Shown: piece after piece, positions 1 to 10,925 of the stretch
Layout of the letters: every line of letters begins with the position of its first letter
How positions within the stretch are numbered: the stretch's first letter is position 1
Assembly: GCA_037953625.1 (NCBI GenBank)
Contig: CM075650.1
Coordinates: 127,719,706-127,783,705, forward strand
Length of the DNA stretch: 64,000 nucleotides
Direction: 5' to 3'
DNA from: Crotalaria pallida
Taxonomy: Eukaryota > Streptophyta > Magnoliopsida > Fabales > Fabaceae
Translations under genes and position numbers: made by a program
The notes under the pieces: generated by a model
What the model saw: only the letters and a program-made list of their open reading frames with translations
Database searches by the model: none
Told to the model about the DNA's origin: nothing

Positions 1-639
1 TGATCAAAGAATATGAAAATATGAGAACTTTGATCTTTAGAAAAAGAGAGAGAATAGAGTGGCTTGATTCTTTGTAAAACTTGTATGAAAATGATTCTTA
101 CTCATCACAAATAATAGGAAAAGGTTTATATAGAATACCCAAAAGTTGTAGCACTTGAAAAACTGATTTTGAGAAGTGAAAAACGTATTTTAAAAATCAG
201 TTCAGCAGTACTTAATCGATTAAGCAAGTCGTGTACTCGAGTAGTACTCGATTAAGTTATCACTTAATCGATTAAGTTGGTACTGTACATGTTCAAAACT
301 TGTTTTCTCAAAATCCAACCTTTCCTTTAAAACCTTTAAGCCACCTATTGATTCTAGATTAAGTGAAAACTCAAATTATGATTTAATCATGACTTATGAA
401 TGAGATTCACTACCCTCTATAATAATCTACCCAAATAAAAAACCTATGAAGCTTGAGAGGCAAAAGATAAAAGAAATACAAATACACTCAAACTTAGGTC
501 TTCATGAGCTTGCTTTCTCTCTTCTTCATTTGATGTTTGTTGTTGCTTGTTGAGCTTGAAACTTGATCAACACTTGTAGCTTGTTCAAAAACACTTTGTC
601 ATTATCAAAACATTCATCATGTTCATCATGGAACTAACA
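1..639 (-). repeat. 3' LTR of the gag-only copia element (partial)
   Basis: Same sequence as 4280-4918. The remaining roughly 950 bp of this LTR lie left of the window. Near-identity to the other LTR suggests a recent insertion. Confidence 0.85.
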
Positions 640-653
640 ATCTCCCCCTTTTT
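640..653 (-). promoter_or_regulatory. polypurine tract of the gag-only copia element
   Basis: The minus strand reads AAAAAGGGGGAGAT and directly abuts the TGTTAG start of the 3' LTR, as expected for the plus-strand priming site. Confidence 0.8.
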
Positions 654-987
654 GAAAATGACAATCCATGTTTTGAAATCACTTGAAGTTGTTGATGCTT
701 GAAACATTTGATCACTTGAGAAGACTCTTTCTCCCCCTCAATCAATGCTTTAACACTTGAATCCAATTGAGATAGAAGCTTGATTCTCCCCCTATCTTCA
801 ACAACTTAGCTCAACCTACATAAAAACAACAAAACAACCTTTCTCCAAACAAACATCTAAAAATCATATTATATCATATTATATTCATCATGTTCAAAAC
901 ATACCATTTCTCCCCCTTTGAGAAACATTTCATTCAATTCAAAACATCATATTTCTCCCCCTTTGGCATTATCAAAAAGTAATATAT

Positions 988-1414
988 ATACCAATTGAAA
1001 TATAACATCTAAGCCAAGGTAAGAAATCAATGATCATTTCTTTACAACATTGATACCAATTGAACAAATACAATAGAGCTATACTTTGAAATGTGATATC
1101 AATTGATAAGAGAATATAACAATGAAATATAATACCAATTGAAAACTAAAAAGATCATAATATCACTTAACAAAGAAGATATCAATTGTAAAGAAGAATC
1201 AATAATCACAAAAGCATGATAATCAACTAATAATCTCTCAATGATACAAATTGAATTAACTAAACATTTAGAAAAGTAATATCAATTGAGAAGATACCAA
1301 TTAAGATAATATATCAATATCAAATATTACCACTTTGTAGGACATTCACTTGAGATGCAAGTGTGATACCAATTGAAGATGTGAATATAGACATTCATAG
1401 TTGAGACCAATTGA
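988..1414 (-). repeat. array of about ten copies of a PBS/LTR-junction-like 12-mer
   Basis: Degenerate copies of GATACCAATTGA occur at about 988, 1052, 1095, 1131, 1178, 1243, 1278, 1293, 1365 and 1403. The same 12-mer occurs exactly at 3315-3326, where it spans the primer site and LTR edge. The array fills the noncoding stretch between gag and the polypurine tract. Confidence 0.7.
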
Positions 1415-1460
1415 GAACATGTGTCATTCATTTGCATCTTCAATCAAACCTACAAAACAA

Positions 1461-3251
1461 TCATGCTTTGCTTTTTGGTATCCAAATGGTTTTGGATCCA
1501 TTTTTGTTAGTGTAGGGACTTTCACCCTTTTTCATCCAAACAAAATTTCCTTTAGATATACCATGCACTTTAACATAACACACATTTGAAGTATGTCCAT
1601 GAGTACCACAATAGAAACATGTTGGAGGATTTGAAAAATCAACTTTAGAAAAATCAACAACATTTCTATGAGATTTACTCTTAGCATTAGTATAACCCAA
1701 ACCAAACTTGTTTGAATTTTCTCTTTGAAAATTTAACAATGTGCGCAATCTAATATCACCATTTGAGAAACTTGCAAGCTTATTTTTCAAAATAGCATTT
1801 TCATTTTTAAGCAACTTGCAATTCTCACAATCAACCACAATATTCAATCTACTAGCACAATCACAAGAAGAACTAGCATATATAAGATCAAGAGTTTCAT
1901 TTTCAAGATTAAGCTCATCAACTTGTTTTTGAAGATCTAAAATCTCTTTTTGATGTTTCAAAATGAGCTTCTTTCTTTCAATGTTTTTCAAAGCTAGTTT
2001 TTCAAGTTGTTCATACATTTCTTCATAAGCATTATGTAACAATTCATATTTAGAAGAAATTTCGGATTTAGATTCACTTACATTGCTATCCTCGCTTTGA
2101 TAACTTGATTCATCATTTGAACTTTGTTCTTCATCATCTACTAGAGTTATCAAGTTGAGACAAGCGGCTTCTTCATCATCCGATGAACTACTCGATGTGC
2201 TTTTCTTGTTATCTTTATCACTATCCCAAACTATGTATGCTCTTTTAGATTTAGAATTTTTCTTGTCTTTCTCCTTCTTCTTGAGATACTTAGAGCATGA
2301 GTACTTGAGATGTCCGGGCTTTCCACATTCATGGCAAACTACACCTTCTTTTGAAGTTTTGGTCTTATAGTGTGGAGAATTCTTCTCTTTACTTTTGTCC
2401 TTGTTCAACCTTCCTTTTCTCCTTAGAAACTTGTCAAACTCTTTTAACAAAAGTTTCATGTCTTTTTCATCAACATCGGAATCGGAATCTTCACTATCAT
2501 CATCATCGGAACTATCTTTCTTTTTATATGCACTTTTGACTCTAAGAGCAAGTCCTTTCCTTGATTTGTTCTTATCCGACTCTTCATTGATACTTAATCG
2601 TCCAAGCTCCATTTCATGTTCTTGAAGCTTTCCGAAAAGTGTTGCTAGATCCATAGCATCCAAATTTTTAGATTCAACAATAGCCGTTACTTTTGGTTGC
2701 CAATTCCTGTCTAAACATCTCAACACTTTGTTAGAAAGTTCACCTTGAAGAAAAGTTTTACCAAGAGCAAGTAAATGATTTATAATGTGAGTAAAACGCT
2801 TTTGCATATCATTTATAGATTCATTTGGAAGCATATGAAACAATTCATAATCACGCATTAAGGCATTCAATCTAGCTCTCCTAACCTCACTAGTTCCTTC
2901 ATGAGTCACTTGTAAAGTGTCCCACATTTCTTTAGCACTAGAACATTGAGAAACTCTAAAGAACTCGTCATAGGATAAAGCGGATGTGATGATATTCTTT
3001 GCTTTATAATCATATTGAACTTTCTTTCTATCATCATCCTTCCACTTATCCTCGGGGATCAATTGTTCTACACCTTCAACTAAACTAGAGGGGATATGAG
3101 GACCTTTTTCAACTACTTTCCAAATTTCACTATCTATGGCTTGGATAAAGATTTTCATTCTAACTTTCCAATATGCATAGCCTTCTCCGGCAAACAATGG
3201 AGGACGACTTATTGAGGCACCTTCACCACCAAAGGAATTCGTAGAACCCAT
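1461..3251 (-). CDS. gag: copia-type Gag (UBN2-like domain, two zinc knuckles)
   Basis: Intact 596-residue ORF. The N-terminal part (about 15-230) is the copia capsid-like region, with the FxGxGYxYWKxRM opening and a WQPKVTAI stretch typical of plant copia Gag. An acidic and lysine-rich linker follows. CCHC knuckles lie at residues 306-319 (CHECGKPGHLKYSC) and 545-558 (CFYCGTHGHTSNVC), with a probable coiled coil at about 400-495. Gag forms the particle that packages retrotransposon RNA in the cytoplasm. The ORF ends at IWIPKSKA, about where full copia polyproteins would run into protease, so it stops by design or by deletion. The ATG lies 72 bp downstream of the LTR. No frameshift or internal stop. 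Confidence 0.9.
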   Translation of the reverse strand: MGSTNSFGGEGASISRPPLFAGEGYAYWKVRMKIFIQAIDSEIWKVVEKGPHIPSSLVEGVEQLIPEDKWKDDDRKKVQYDYKAKNIITSALSYDEFFRVSQCSSAKEMWDTLQVTHEGTSEVRRARLNALMRDYELFHMLPNESINDMQKRFTHIINHLLALGKTFLQGELSNKVLRCLDRNWQPKVTAIVESKNLDAMDLATLFGKLQEHEMELGRLSINEESDKNKSRKGLALRVKSAYKKKDSSDDDDSEDSDSDVDEKDMKLLLKEFDKFLRRKGRLNKDKSKEKNSPHYKTKTSKEGVVCHECGKPGHLKYSCSKYLKKKEKDKKNSKSKRAYIVWDSDKDNKKSTSSSSSDDEEAACLNLITLVDDEEQSSNDESSYQSEDSNVSESKSEISSKYELLHNAYEEMYEQLEKLALKNIERKKLILKHQKEILDLQKQVDELNLENETLDLIYASSSCDCASRLNIVVDCENCKLLKNENAILKNKLASFSNGDIRLRTLLNFQRENSNKFGLGYTNAKSKSHRNVVDFSKVDFSNPPTCFYCGTHGHTSNVCYVKVHGISKGNFVWMKKGESPYTNKNGSKTIWIPKSKA

Positions 3252-3309
3252 TGCGATTTTCTTAAAGGATCTTTACGAAAAATCTCTTATGCTCGTGTCT
3301 TTCGACCGA

Positions 3310-3321
3310 GCTCTGATACCA
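3310..3321 (-). promoter_or_regulatory. primer binding site, initiator tRNA-Met
   Basis: The minus strand reads TGGTATCAGAGC two bases inside the 5' LTR edge. This is the complement of the 3' end of plant initiator tRNA-Met, the usual primer for copia minus-strand synthesis. Confidence 0.85.
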
Positions 3322-3323
3322 AT

Positions 3324-4918
3324 TGAGGAAACCGCAATTGGTGGTTGGAGAGACTTAGGAACCCTAGGAATACACCTAGAAGGGGGGGTTGAATAGGTGT
3401 TGAAGCTACCTTGAAAGATTTTCGAACGAAACAAATCTAAACAATCAAAACAAATGATTTTTGCAAATTTTACAGCACTTAATCGATTAACCTGCAATTT
3501 ACTCGAGTAGTACTCGATTAAACTTGAACTTAATCGATTAAATATGACAGAAAACAGAAAAATCAATTTTTCATTCGAATACGAAAATCAATCAATTCAC
3601 ATGCAAGATCAGAGATTCAGCGGAAATGATTAACACCTATATTCTTATTGATTAACCTAGTTATGAAAATGATTTTCCCTTTATCAATTTGAAAAATCAA
3701 AGATTCAATTCAATCAATTATGAAAATCAATCTTTCTAGGTTTTCAACCAAGAACGCAATCAAATGACTTGAATATAAAGAGTAAGGGTTTAGAGATACG
3801 ACACAGTGATTTATCCTGGTTCACTTTCATCCACTTGAAAGCTACATCCAGTCCCCTCTTCAACCAAGAGAGATTCTTCACTATGAGGAATTAGAGTTCT
3901 CAAATTACAAGTAATTGCCTCACAAGACTCCCTTCTTGCTAGCTTACAAGAGATAACCGACACCCTTGCCTTGTAATCCTATTGATCTTCTCTCTAATCT
4001 AACCTCTACCCCTTGTTGATAATCGACACAACAAGTCTTCAATTGCTTGATGATAAACCACACACCAAGGCTTCACTTGCTTGATTCACAACCAAGACTT
4101 CTTCTTCTTCTTCAATAAGAATGCACTTGCTTGATGATAAAATCGACACACCAAGACTTCTTGTTTGTTGTAGTGGCTTGCCTTCTTGCAAAGATTACAA
4201 CACAATAGAAAACACAAAACAATCCTATGAATCTCAATCAAGAGTTATGACAATTCACCATAAGAGATTCAAAGGTTCTTGATCAAAGAATATGAAAATA
4301 TGAGAACTTTGATCTTTAGAAAAAGAGAGAGAATAGAGTGGCTTGATTCTTTGTAAAACTTGTATGAAAATGATTCTTACTCATCACAAATAATAGGAAA
4401 AGGTTTATATAGAATACCCAAAAGTTGTAGCACTTGAAAAACTGATTTTGAGAAGTGAAAAACGTATTTTAAAAATCAGTTCAGCAGTACTTAATCGATT
4501 AAGCAAGTCGTGTACTCGAGTAGTACTCGATTAAGTTATCACTTAATCGATTAAGTTGGTACTGTACATGTTCAAAACTTGTTTTCTCAAAATCCAACCT
4601 TTCCTTTAAAACCTTTAAGCCACCTATTGATTCTAGATTAAGTGAAAACTCAAATTATGATTTAATCATGACTTATGAATGAGATTCACTACCCTCTATA
4701 ATAATCTACCCAAATAAAAAACCTATGAAGCTTGAGAGGCAAAAGATAAAAGAAATACAAATACACTCAAACTTAGGTCTTCATGAGCTTGCTTTCTCTC
4801 TTCTTCATTTGATGTTTGTTGTTGCTTGTTGAGCTTGAAACTTGATCAACACTTGTAGCTTGTTCAAAAACACTTTGTCATTATCAAAACATTCATCATG
4901 TTCATCATGGAACTAACA
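3324..4918 (-). repeat. 5' LTR of the gag-only copia element
   Basis: Complete 1595 bp LTR. Its last 639 bp match bases 1-639 almost exactly. Ends are TG...CA on both strands. It carries the palindromes CTTAATCGATTAAG and ACTCGAGT near 3478-3542 and 4488-4560. Confidence 0.85.
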
Positions 4919-5884
4919 AGAAAGAGGTAGAAGGCTATGTTTGTCCATCATTTAGGTTGCATGCATGATAAGACTAGTGGAATTTAAGGGCTTAAAAAGT
5001 ACATGCATGAAATAATTAAGTTTAAAATAAAATAAATCTTTGGAGTGGTTTATGGCTCAAATTGTTGTTTTAATTTAGGTTAAGGGAATGAATTAAAATT
5101 GTTAATTTTCCTCTTGGATGCTCACGGTTTTTAGCCCAAAATAAAGAAAATGATTTCATGATTTTATATCTTTATTTGTGCATTAAATCCTTGCAATAAT
5201 ATACCTAAATAATTCGGCCAATGCATGTTAAAAATGGTTGGAAAATTTTCTTCATGAAATGACCTTTGATAATGGCTATATTCCTAGGTGCATGATGCTA
5301 TGTGTTTGATGGAAGTGATGTGTGTTTTCTTAAATCCTTTTCGGTTTTAGAGATAAAAATGAATATGTTGATTTAGTTATGTAAAAAGGAATTTTGTGAT
5401 GTTAATTCAATGATTTCGAGTTTTAAATTTTATTAGTGATTGGAAATTATTGATCATGGTAATTCGGTCCTTGATGAATTAGTTACAAGGTCTAGAGGAA
5501 TTATTTTCTTAAGAGTAATTGAGTTAATTTGTAACATCCCTCATTTTTATAGAAAGATTAAATAATTATTTTAATATTGAAAATTATTTTAAAAGAAGTA
5601 TTTTGGAGAGATTAACAAAAATAAACATATTTCTTGAAAATAAAATAGTTGTAGAAAGAAGGATTTAATTAGAATAATTAAGAAAAAGATATTTTTGTAA
5701 AGTATGATGAAAAGATCGGTCAATATCTTCTTCGTTAACCGTTGGATCTTGCTCAAATTTTTAGACAAGGTTCCTAACCTTGTTATCTTAACATCCAATG
5801 GTGGAAATATTGTTTTGAAAAGTAAATCTTTTTAAATTAATTTTTCAGTGCAACAGTACATTATATTTAAATTTCTGAATTTTA

Positions 5885-7632
5885 GCAGTGGACTAACCGG
5901 TTAGTGAAACCAGTAACCGGTTAGTGGAACTCTGCTGAACCAGAAATAAGTCGGTTTAGCTCGAAATTTCGGGGTAAAAACGTGTCTTCACTTTCCTTGA
6001 GCCACATATCACTCATTAACACCCCAAGGCGAGTGTGTGGTGTAGGAGAAGGAAGGGTAGCATGCATAGCTCACCCCTACCTCATCCTCACACCATCTTA
6101 TCTCTTTTCCCCCTTTCTATAAATATAGGTTATGGGGGCTGAGCTATTGCACGAAATTCCCTCTCTTTTCCATACCAAAACTCTGCCAAAATACACTCTT
6201 GATTCGTGCATATAGCTTGCTTTGAGTTATTGCACATAGAACTCATGATTAATGAGTGAAAAGCTTGAGATTCCTTAGTGTTTTCCTCTGTTTTTCTGGT
6301 TTAATTAATGTGGTTTATGGGGTTGTTGCTGCTGCTATCTTGGCTGCAGAAATTGGAGCAATTCAGAGAGTAATCCATAACCCTAAGTTGTATTCAAGGT
6401 ATGGGAGATTTCATTCATATTGCTAGGGTTAATGATTGAGAGTTTGTGTAATTGTTTATGCTTGAAACAATATGTTGGAACCATGACAAGATCATTTGGT
6501 TTGGAGACCAAAGTGCTCCATGGTTCTCTGTGAAATTGAATACTGAATTATTAATATGAATTAAAGACTAAGCAGTGGCTGAGTTAGTGATTGAGTTATG
6601 ATGAATTGATTATTTGAATTCATATGCCATGTGATATGTATCCTTGTTTTTGGAGTGAGCCTTGAATCAATGGTAGTTCATTCCATGCAACTTGGTATGA
6701 TATGTGCAGTGTGCTACTATTAATATAAATGAGAATTGAGCTAGAACAGAATTGGTTGATAGGAAATACATATAAGTACATGTCAGGAATTGTCTATAAA
6801 CTTGGTTGAATGTATGTGTTAGCCTAAATTATAGGTGCAACAAGCATAGAAACATCTAATATATATACTGCATAATAATCACTAGAAGCTTAAGTAAAGT
6901 TTTGAATTAAAATGATATTGCAATCTTGAAATCCAGTTCTGTCCTGCAGGAGCTAACCAGTTAGTGGATGAGTCTAACCGGTTAGCAGCTTAAAGAAATT
7001 TAGAAAATAATTCATTATTTTATATTGTTCTCTAAAACAACTCATACCCTTTTAATTAGATTATTCTTTGGATAAACCATGATTAAGAAGCTGTTATATC
7101 AACGACTAAAGAATAGGAATGAGATTTAAAATGAATTGGAACTGGAAAAGTGCAGAATTCTGCTCTCTGGTATGCAGGTCTGTACTGACTAACTGGTTAG
7201 TGGTTTCAGTAACCGGTTAGTGCCTGATAGCATGCATTAGTTGTTCAGGTTTAGAATGAAAATCAACAAGGGTTGATATAATCTAGGTTTAAACTAATAA
7301 TTAAGCTAATAACTTGAAGTACGTAAATGAAATAATTATGGGAATTATTCTAATATAGTAAGACTTTATTGAGAATTTTGTTAATGGATTAAGAACTTAC
7401 AAAGTATGCTTTGATATGCATGTTGTATTCGTTATTGCATTCATAACTAGGATGTAGAACTTAGGGAGATCAACCTTGAATAGACTTAATAGGAGGGATA
7501 ACATATTGCACAGAGACTAGAGAATAATATTGGAAGTGATTAAATCGAAAAGAATAGGAATCTAACCTGTTCTGTTCTCAGGTCTGCTGTCACTAACCAG
7601 TTAGTGTGCCTTGTAACCGGTTAGTGCCTGAG
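5885..7632 (+). repeat. four paired clusters of TAACCGGTTA / TAACCAGTTA palindromes
   Basis: Near 5893-5930, 6953-6988, 7188-7222 and 7593-7625 the LTR carries two close copies each of CTAACCGGTTAG or the one-base variants with CCAGTTA and ACTGGTTA. These are spaced 20-30 bp within a cluster. Chance occurrence of eight copies of a near-10-mer in 1.75 kb is negligible. Confidence 0.75.
6118..6125 (+). promoter_or_regulatory. TATA box of solo LTR A
   Basis: TATAAATA at 6118-6125, preceded by a CT-rich stretch and followed by a leader that starts about 30 bp downstream. It lies 590 bp into the LTR, so most of the LTR would be transcribed leader. Confidence 0.55.
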
Positions 7633-8647
7633 ATAAGTGAATAAATAAATAATATCATTGTAATAATCATGGAGAGCTTTTCATAGAAGTTATACTAGTT
7701 GGTTATTAACTAGAGACTTCATGGCATTGATAATTATGATAATTATATTTGATAATAATGTTTGAATGAATTTGCCAATCATACTTTGGAAATGGTTTAA
7801 ATGATGTTTGGATCATCATACATAGGAAGTTTAATATTGATTCTACCTTGGAAATGGTTATTGCATTTATTAATGATTGTTTGTTGTGAACAATCCGTGA
7901 CAAAGGTAGAGTTGCGATTATGAGGAAAGTAAAGAATGAATAAGTCCTCTTCATGCATGGTTTGGTATGAAGGGCGAGCACAAAAGAATTTCATAGGGTA
8001 CAAATATTTTATGATGAATTGAGTACAAGGAACGTATACGAAAAGAATTAGAATCCCGGTATATCGTGTCCTTTGGGAAGGGATTCGTTGCGAATAGGAC
8101 GCTATTCGTAAGCGATATAGCCATGAATCCCGATATGCTGTGTCTTGTGGGAAAAGACCTGTTGCGGGTAGGACGCTATCCGTAAGCAGCATGTCAACGA
8201 TGATATCCCGATATGGCATGTCCCTTGGGAAAGGATCCGTTGCAGATACGACGGAGTGTATCTGTAAGCGCCATGTCAATGTTGATATCCCGGTACGACG
8301 TGTCCCTTGGGAAAGGACCTGTTGCAAATACGACGGACTGTATTTGTAAGCGTCGTAGCCCAGTATACGTATGACCCTTGTACAATTGAGATATTTTTGA
8401 ATAGTGATGATGTACCTATGAGTTCTTTTGTAAGAGAAATGTCTCGCATTGCATTGCATCACATTGCATTGCATTGCATCGCATCGCATAGCATTGCATA
8501 CTGATACTAATATGTCTACGAATGTTAAATCACTTGCTTCGTATGCATAATTTGTATTATGAGTGATTATATGGGTAAGACTTAATCATTAATCTGCTTA
8601 TGCGATATGACAAGTGATTTACTCCCTTTTAGACTGTTCGGTGGTAG
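6399..8647 (+). other. candidate leader intron in solo LTR A
   Basis: A donor-like CAAG/GTATGGG at 6399 lies about 280 bp after the TATA box. An acceptor-like pyrimidine-rich tract ending GGTGGTAG/GT lies at 8647. The structured array lies inside. After the acceptor an open stretch (8649-8729) rich in E, K and Q ends in TGA. Exon 1 contains short upstream ORFs, so coding potential here is weak. Proposed by analogy with F. Confidence 0.3.
8051..8360 (+). repeat. four-unit tandem array of covarying stem-loop units
   Basis: Four units of about 75-80 bp, each opening with CCCGRTA and centred on a CCTTGGGAAAGG-like hairpin. Each unit can form an outer stem and an inner stem. Outer stems are TATATCG/CGATATA (8060/8113), ATGCTG/CAGCAT (8135/8187), ATGGC/GCCAT (8213/8270) and TACGACG/CGTCGTA (8294/8351). 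Inner stems are CGAATAG/CTATTCG, CGGGTAG/CTATCCG, CAGATAC/GTATCTG and CAAATAC/GTATTTG. Stem sequence changes from unit to unit while complementarity is kept, with one G-U wobble. Confidence 0.85.
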
Positions 8648-10152
8648 GTACACGTTCCAGCCAGAGATAGCTAGTGTGTTCAAGCCAGAGACTCAAGCGG
8701 AGAAGGAAGATGCTCTCAATTGGATTTGATCCTTTGTAACCCTGAGCACAAATGTATTTTAAAAGAAAAATTTTATTCACTATTCTTAAATAAAGGGAAT
8801 TTTTATTTTCCGCTATAACTCATTTTATAAATTATTTTATTCCCTTTATAAAAAGAATCGGGGTGTTACATAATTTATTAAGATTATAATTTAATTAATG
8901 ATTCTGAATGATTGAAAATGTGACTTGCATTATGTGAGCTTGTGAATGCTTTGAAACTTTTATGTGTTGTTCGTTATGCTAATTGAATGTGTTTTGGGAA
9001 AACATTTAGATTGAATTGGAATTGTTCTGAATTTTGTTTGTGAGATTTATTGGTCAAAAATCTATGTTTGGGTTTCAAAGGAATTGAAAAATGTTTCATT
9101 TGAAAAAGTATGATTTAAACAACTTAAATTGATTTAAATTTTTCTACGACATTCTTTGATCAGTGTCTGATAATATTGTGAAGTTTGGAAATTAAATGAA
9201 TCAACTTGATGTGGTCTTGGAAATTTATCTTCTTGAATTTCTGTATTCTGTTTAAAGCTTAAGGATAATGATTTTATAACCGGAATGTTTTAAATTAAGT
9301 AGAATGGATTCTATTTTGACAAAGAGATTATTTTGGAATTGTTTCAAAGTTTTCTTGGAAACATTTTTATTATAGATTTAATCTGGATTTGAAATCTTTT
9401 GGATATTGGCAATGTGTTGTCAAGAAGGGAATTGTTTCAAAGTATTTTCCAAACAAAATTATGAATTTATTGAAGTCGTTCCTAATGCACGGGAAAAATG
9501 TTTTAGTTCGAGCGACGGACGAAAAGGAAACGAGGCCGGAGTAGCAACTTGAGAAGCTTGGAAAGTTCTTGGAGATCTATGTCACTAGAGCTGAGAGAGG
9601 GGCTTCCCTTAAGACGCCGTGGTATTAGGTAACTTATTAAGGCGTCCAATCATCTCAAAGATTGGACCCCGATCTCATTAAGCGAGGTAGTGGGATAGCA
9701 ATAGTTTGTTTGTTTGGCTATCCACACGAACAGCTGAGATCGGTTTGTTGTTTTTAGTTGACATGTCTTTGTTGAAATAACATGATGTTATGATTATGCG
9801 TGAGCTGTTTGATTTTCTTAGTATGTGAACTGATTTAATTATCTATTAAGTAATTGTAATATTGTTTGAGAAATATTTAATTACACCTTGATCATGAAAT
9901 GATAATAACGAAATTGTGAAAGTAATGGATTAAGACTAAAGAGAAAAGAAGTACGGATAAGAACTATGAAAATGATTGAGAAATAGATAAGTCATGATGA
10001 GAATGAAACTGTGAAAGAAATAAATAGTGATTGGAAGAGAAACATGAGCTGAAATTGAGAAGAGTTAAATTGAGATGATGATTTTCGAGATTGTGATAAG
10101 AAATATCTGACGATGCGAATGAAAGCGTTGAAATGATGACGAGAAAGATGCC

Positions 10153-10388
10153 GACGATGCTGCTGAGTAATAGCTGATGAGGATGATGCTGATGATGCTG
10201 CTGAGCAATGGTTGATGAGGATGATGCTGATGATGCTGCTGATCAATAGCTGACGAGGAAGGATGCTGATGATGCTGCTGAGCAATAACTGACGAGGAAG
10301 GATGCTGATGATGCTGCTGCGTAATGGTTGATGAGAATGATGCTGATGATGCTGCTGAGCAGTAGCTGATGAGAATAATGCTGATGAG
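10153..10388 (+). repeat. minisatellite, about six copies of a 38-39 bp GATGATGCTGCTG unit
   Basis: Six tandem units beginning GATGATGCTGCTGAG and closing with AGCTGATGAGGATGATGCT or close variants. No ORF worth calling runs through it; apparent minus-strand peptides rich in S, H and I are repeat translation. Confidence 0.9.
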
Positions 10389-10829
10389 ATTCATGAGCAA
10401 AGAGATGTGATTCTTTGGGGAACGAATTAACGATTAGTGGTCGGGACTCGTTGAAGGGATGCACCAAGGATGAGTCGACCTTAGGACTAAGCCGTTAATT
10501 AAAACTCTAAAACTTTAAAATCCTTTAAAAGACATTAACGAATGCGGTGAGTTATGAGTGAGATATCGAAGTAGTGGAGAGGAAGGTACCATGGGTATCT
10601 GCGGATACTCAGGTGGAGATTGCATTAGGGGAGGACAATGACGGTGAAACGTCAAGAAGTCTGGAGTATATTTCTAGGCGAAACTAACTCCACATGTGGC
10701 ATACGAACGTGGTAGGGACTGGGTCCTAAGCCGTGGTAAGTTCTGCAGGCCAACTAGAAAATACTGTCGCCCCCTAGATTGCAAATCTTGAACAGTGAGA
10801 GGGACTGGAACGGGGCATTTGTGATTTGC

Positions 10830-10925
10830 CACTGTACCCGAGTTTTCTACAGTGTGCCTTGATAATACATGATTTGATATGATATGAATTGATTTGAGAC
10901 TGTACCCGAGTTTTCTACAGTTCTC
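10830..10925 (+). repeat. two hairpins with the same loop and different stems in LTR B
   Basis: CACTGTA/TACAGTG (10830-10854) and GAGACTGTA/TACAGTTCTC (10896-10925) enclose the identical 11-base loop CCCGAGTTTTC. This occupies the same relative place as the hairpin arrays of A, B', E and F. Confidence 0.6.

Larger units (their letters stand above)
1..4918 (-). mobile_element. Ty1/copia-type gag-only LTR retrotransposon (TR-GAG-like), left end cut by window
   Basis: Bases 1-639 repeat as 4280-4918 (constant offset 4279) and are the 3' LTR (truncated by the window) and 5' LTR of a minus-strand element. Read on the minus strand, the LTR begins TGTTAGTTCC and ends CCTCA; a tRNA-Met primer site and a purine tract abut the two LTRs. 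The interior (640-3323, about 2.7 kb) holds one gag gene and no protease, integrase, reverse transcriptase or RNase H. That is the plan described for plant TR-GAG elements, which rely on enzymes from autonomous relatives. The element sits inside LTR B; the right flank begins AGAAA, and the matching left duplication lies outside the window. Confidence 0.88.
5530..8870 (+). mobile_element. solo LTR 'A' of a long-LTR Ty3/gypsy-like family, 3.34 kb
   Basis: Starts TGTAACATCCC, ends GGGGTGTTACA, and is flanked by a perfect 5 bp duplication TAATT (5525-5529 and 8871-8875). There is no internal coding domain, primer site or second LTR, so it is a solo LTR left by unequal recombination. Inside are a TATA box at 6118, four clusters of TAACCGGTTA-type palindromes, and a four-unit structured tandem array at 8051-8360. 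Family assignment to the Tekay/chromovirus side is by resemblance of termini to E and G only. Confidence 0.85.

Noticed and set aside
7797..8489. 230-codon minus-strand ORF over the structured array of LTR A
   Set aside because: It is the antisense reading of the tandem units and GCATTGCATC simple repeats, with no domain and no start context.
9992..10467. Several S/H/I-rich minus-strand ORFs
   Set aside because: They translate the 38 bp minisatellite in different frames.
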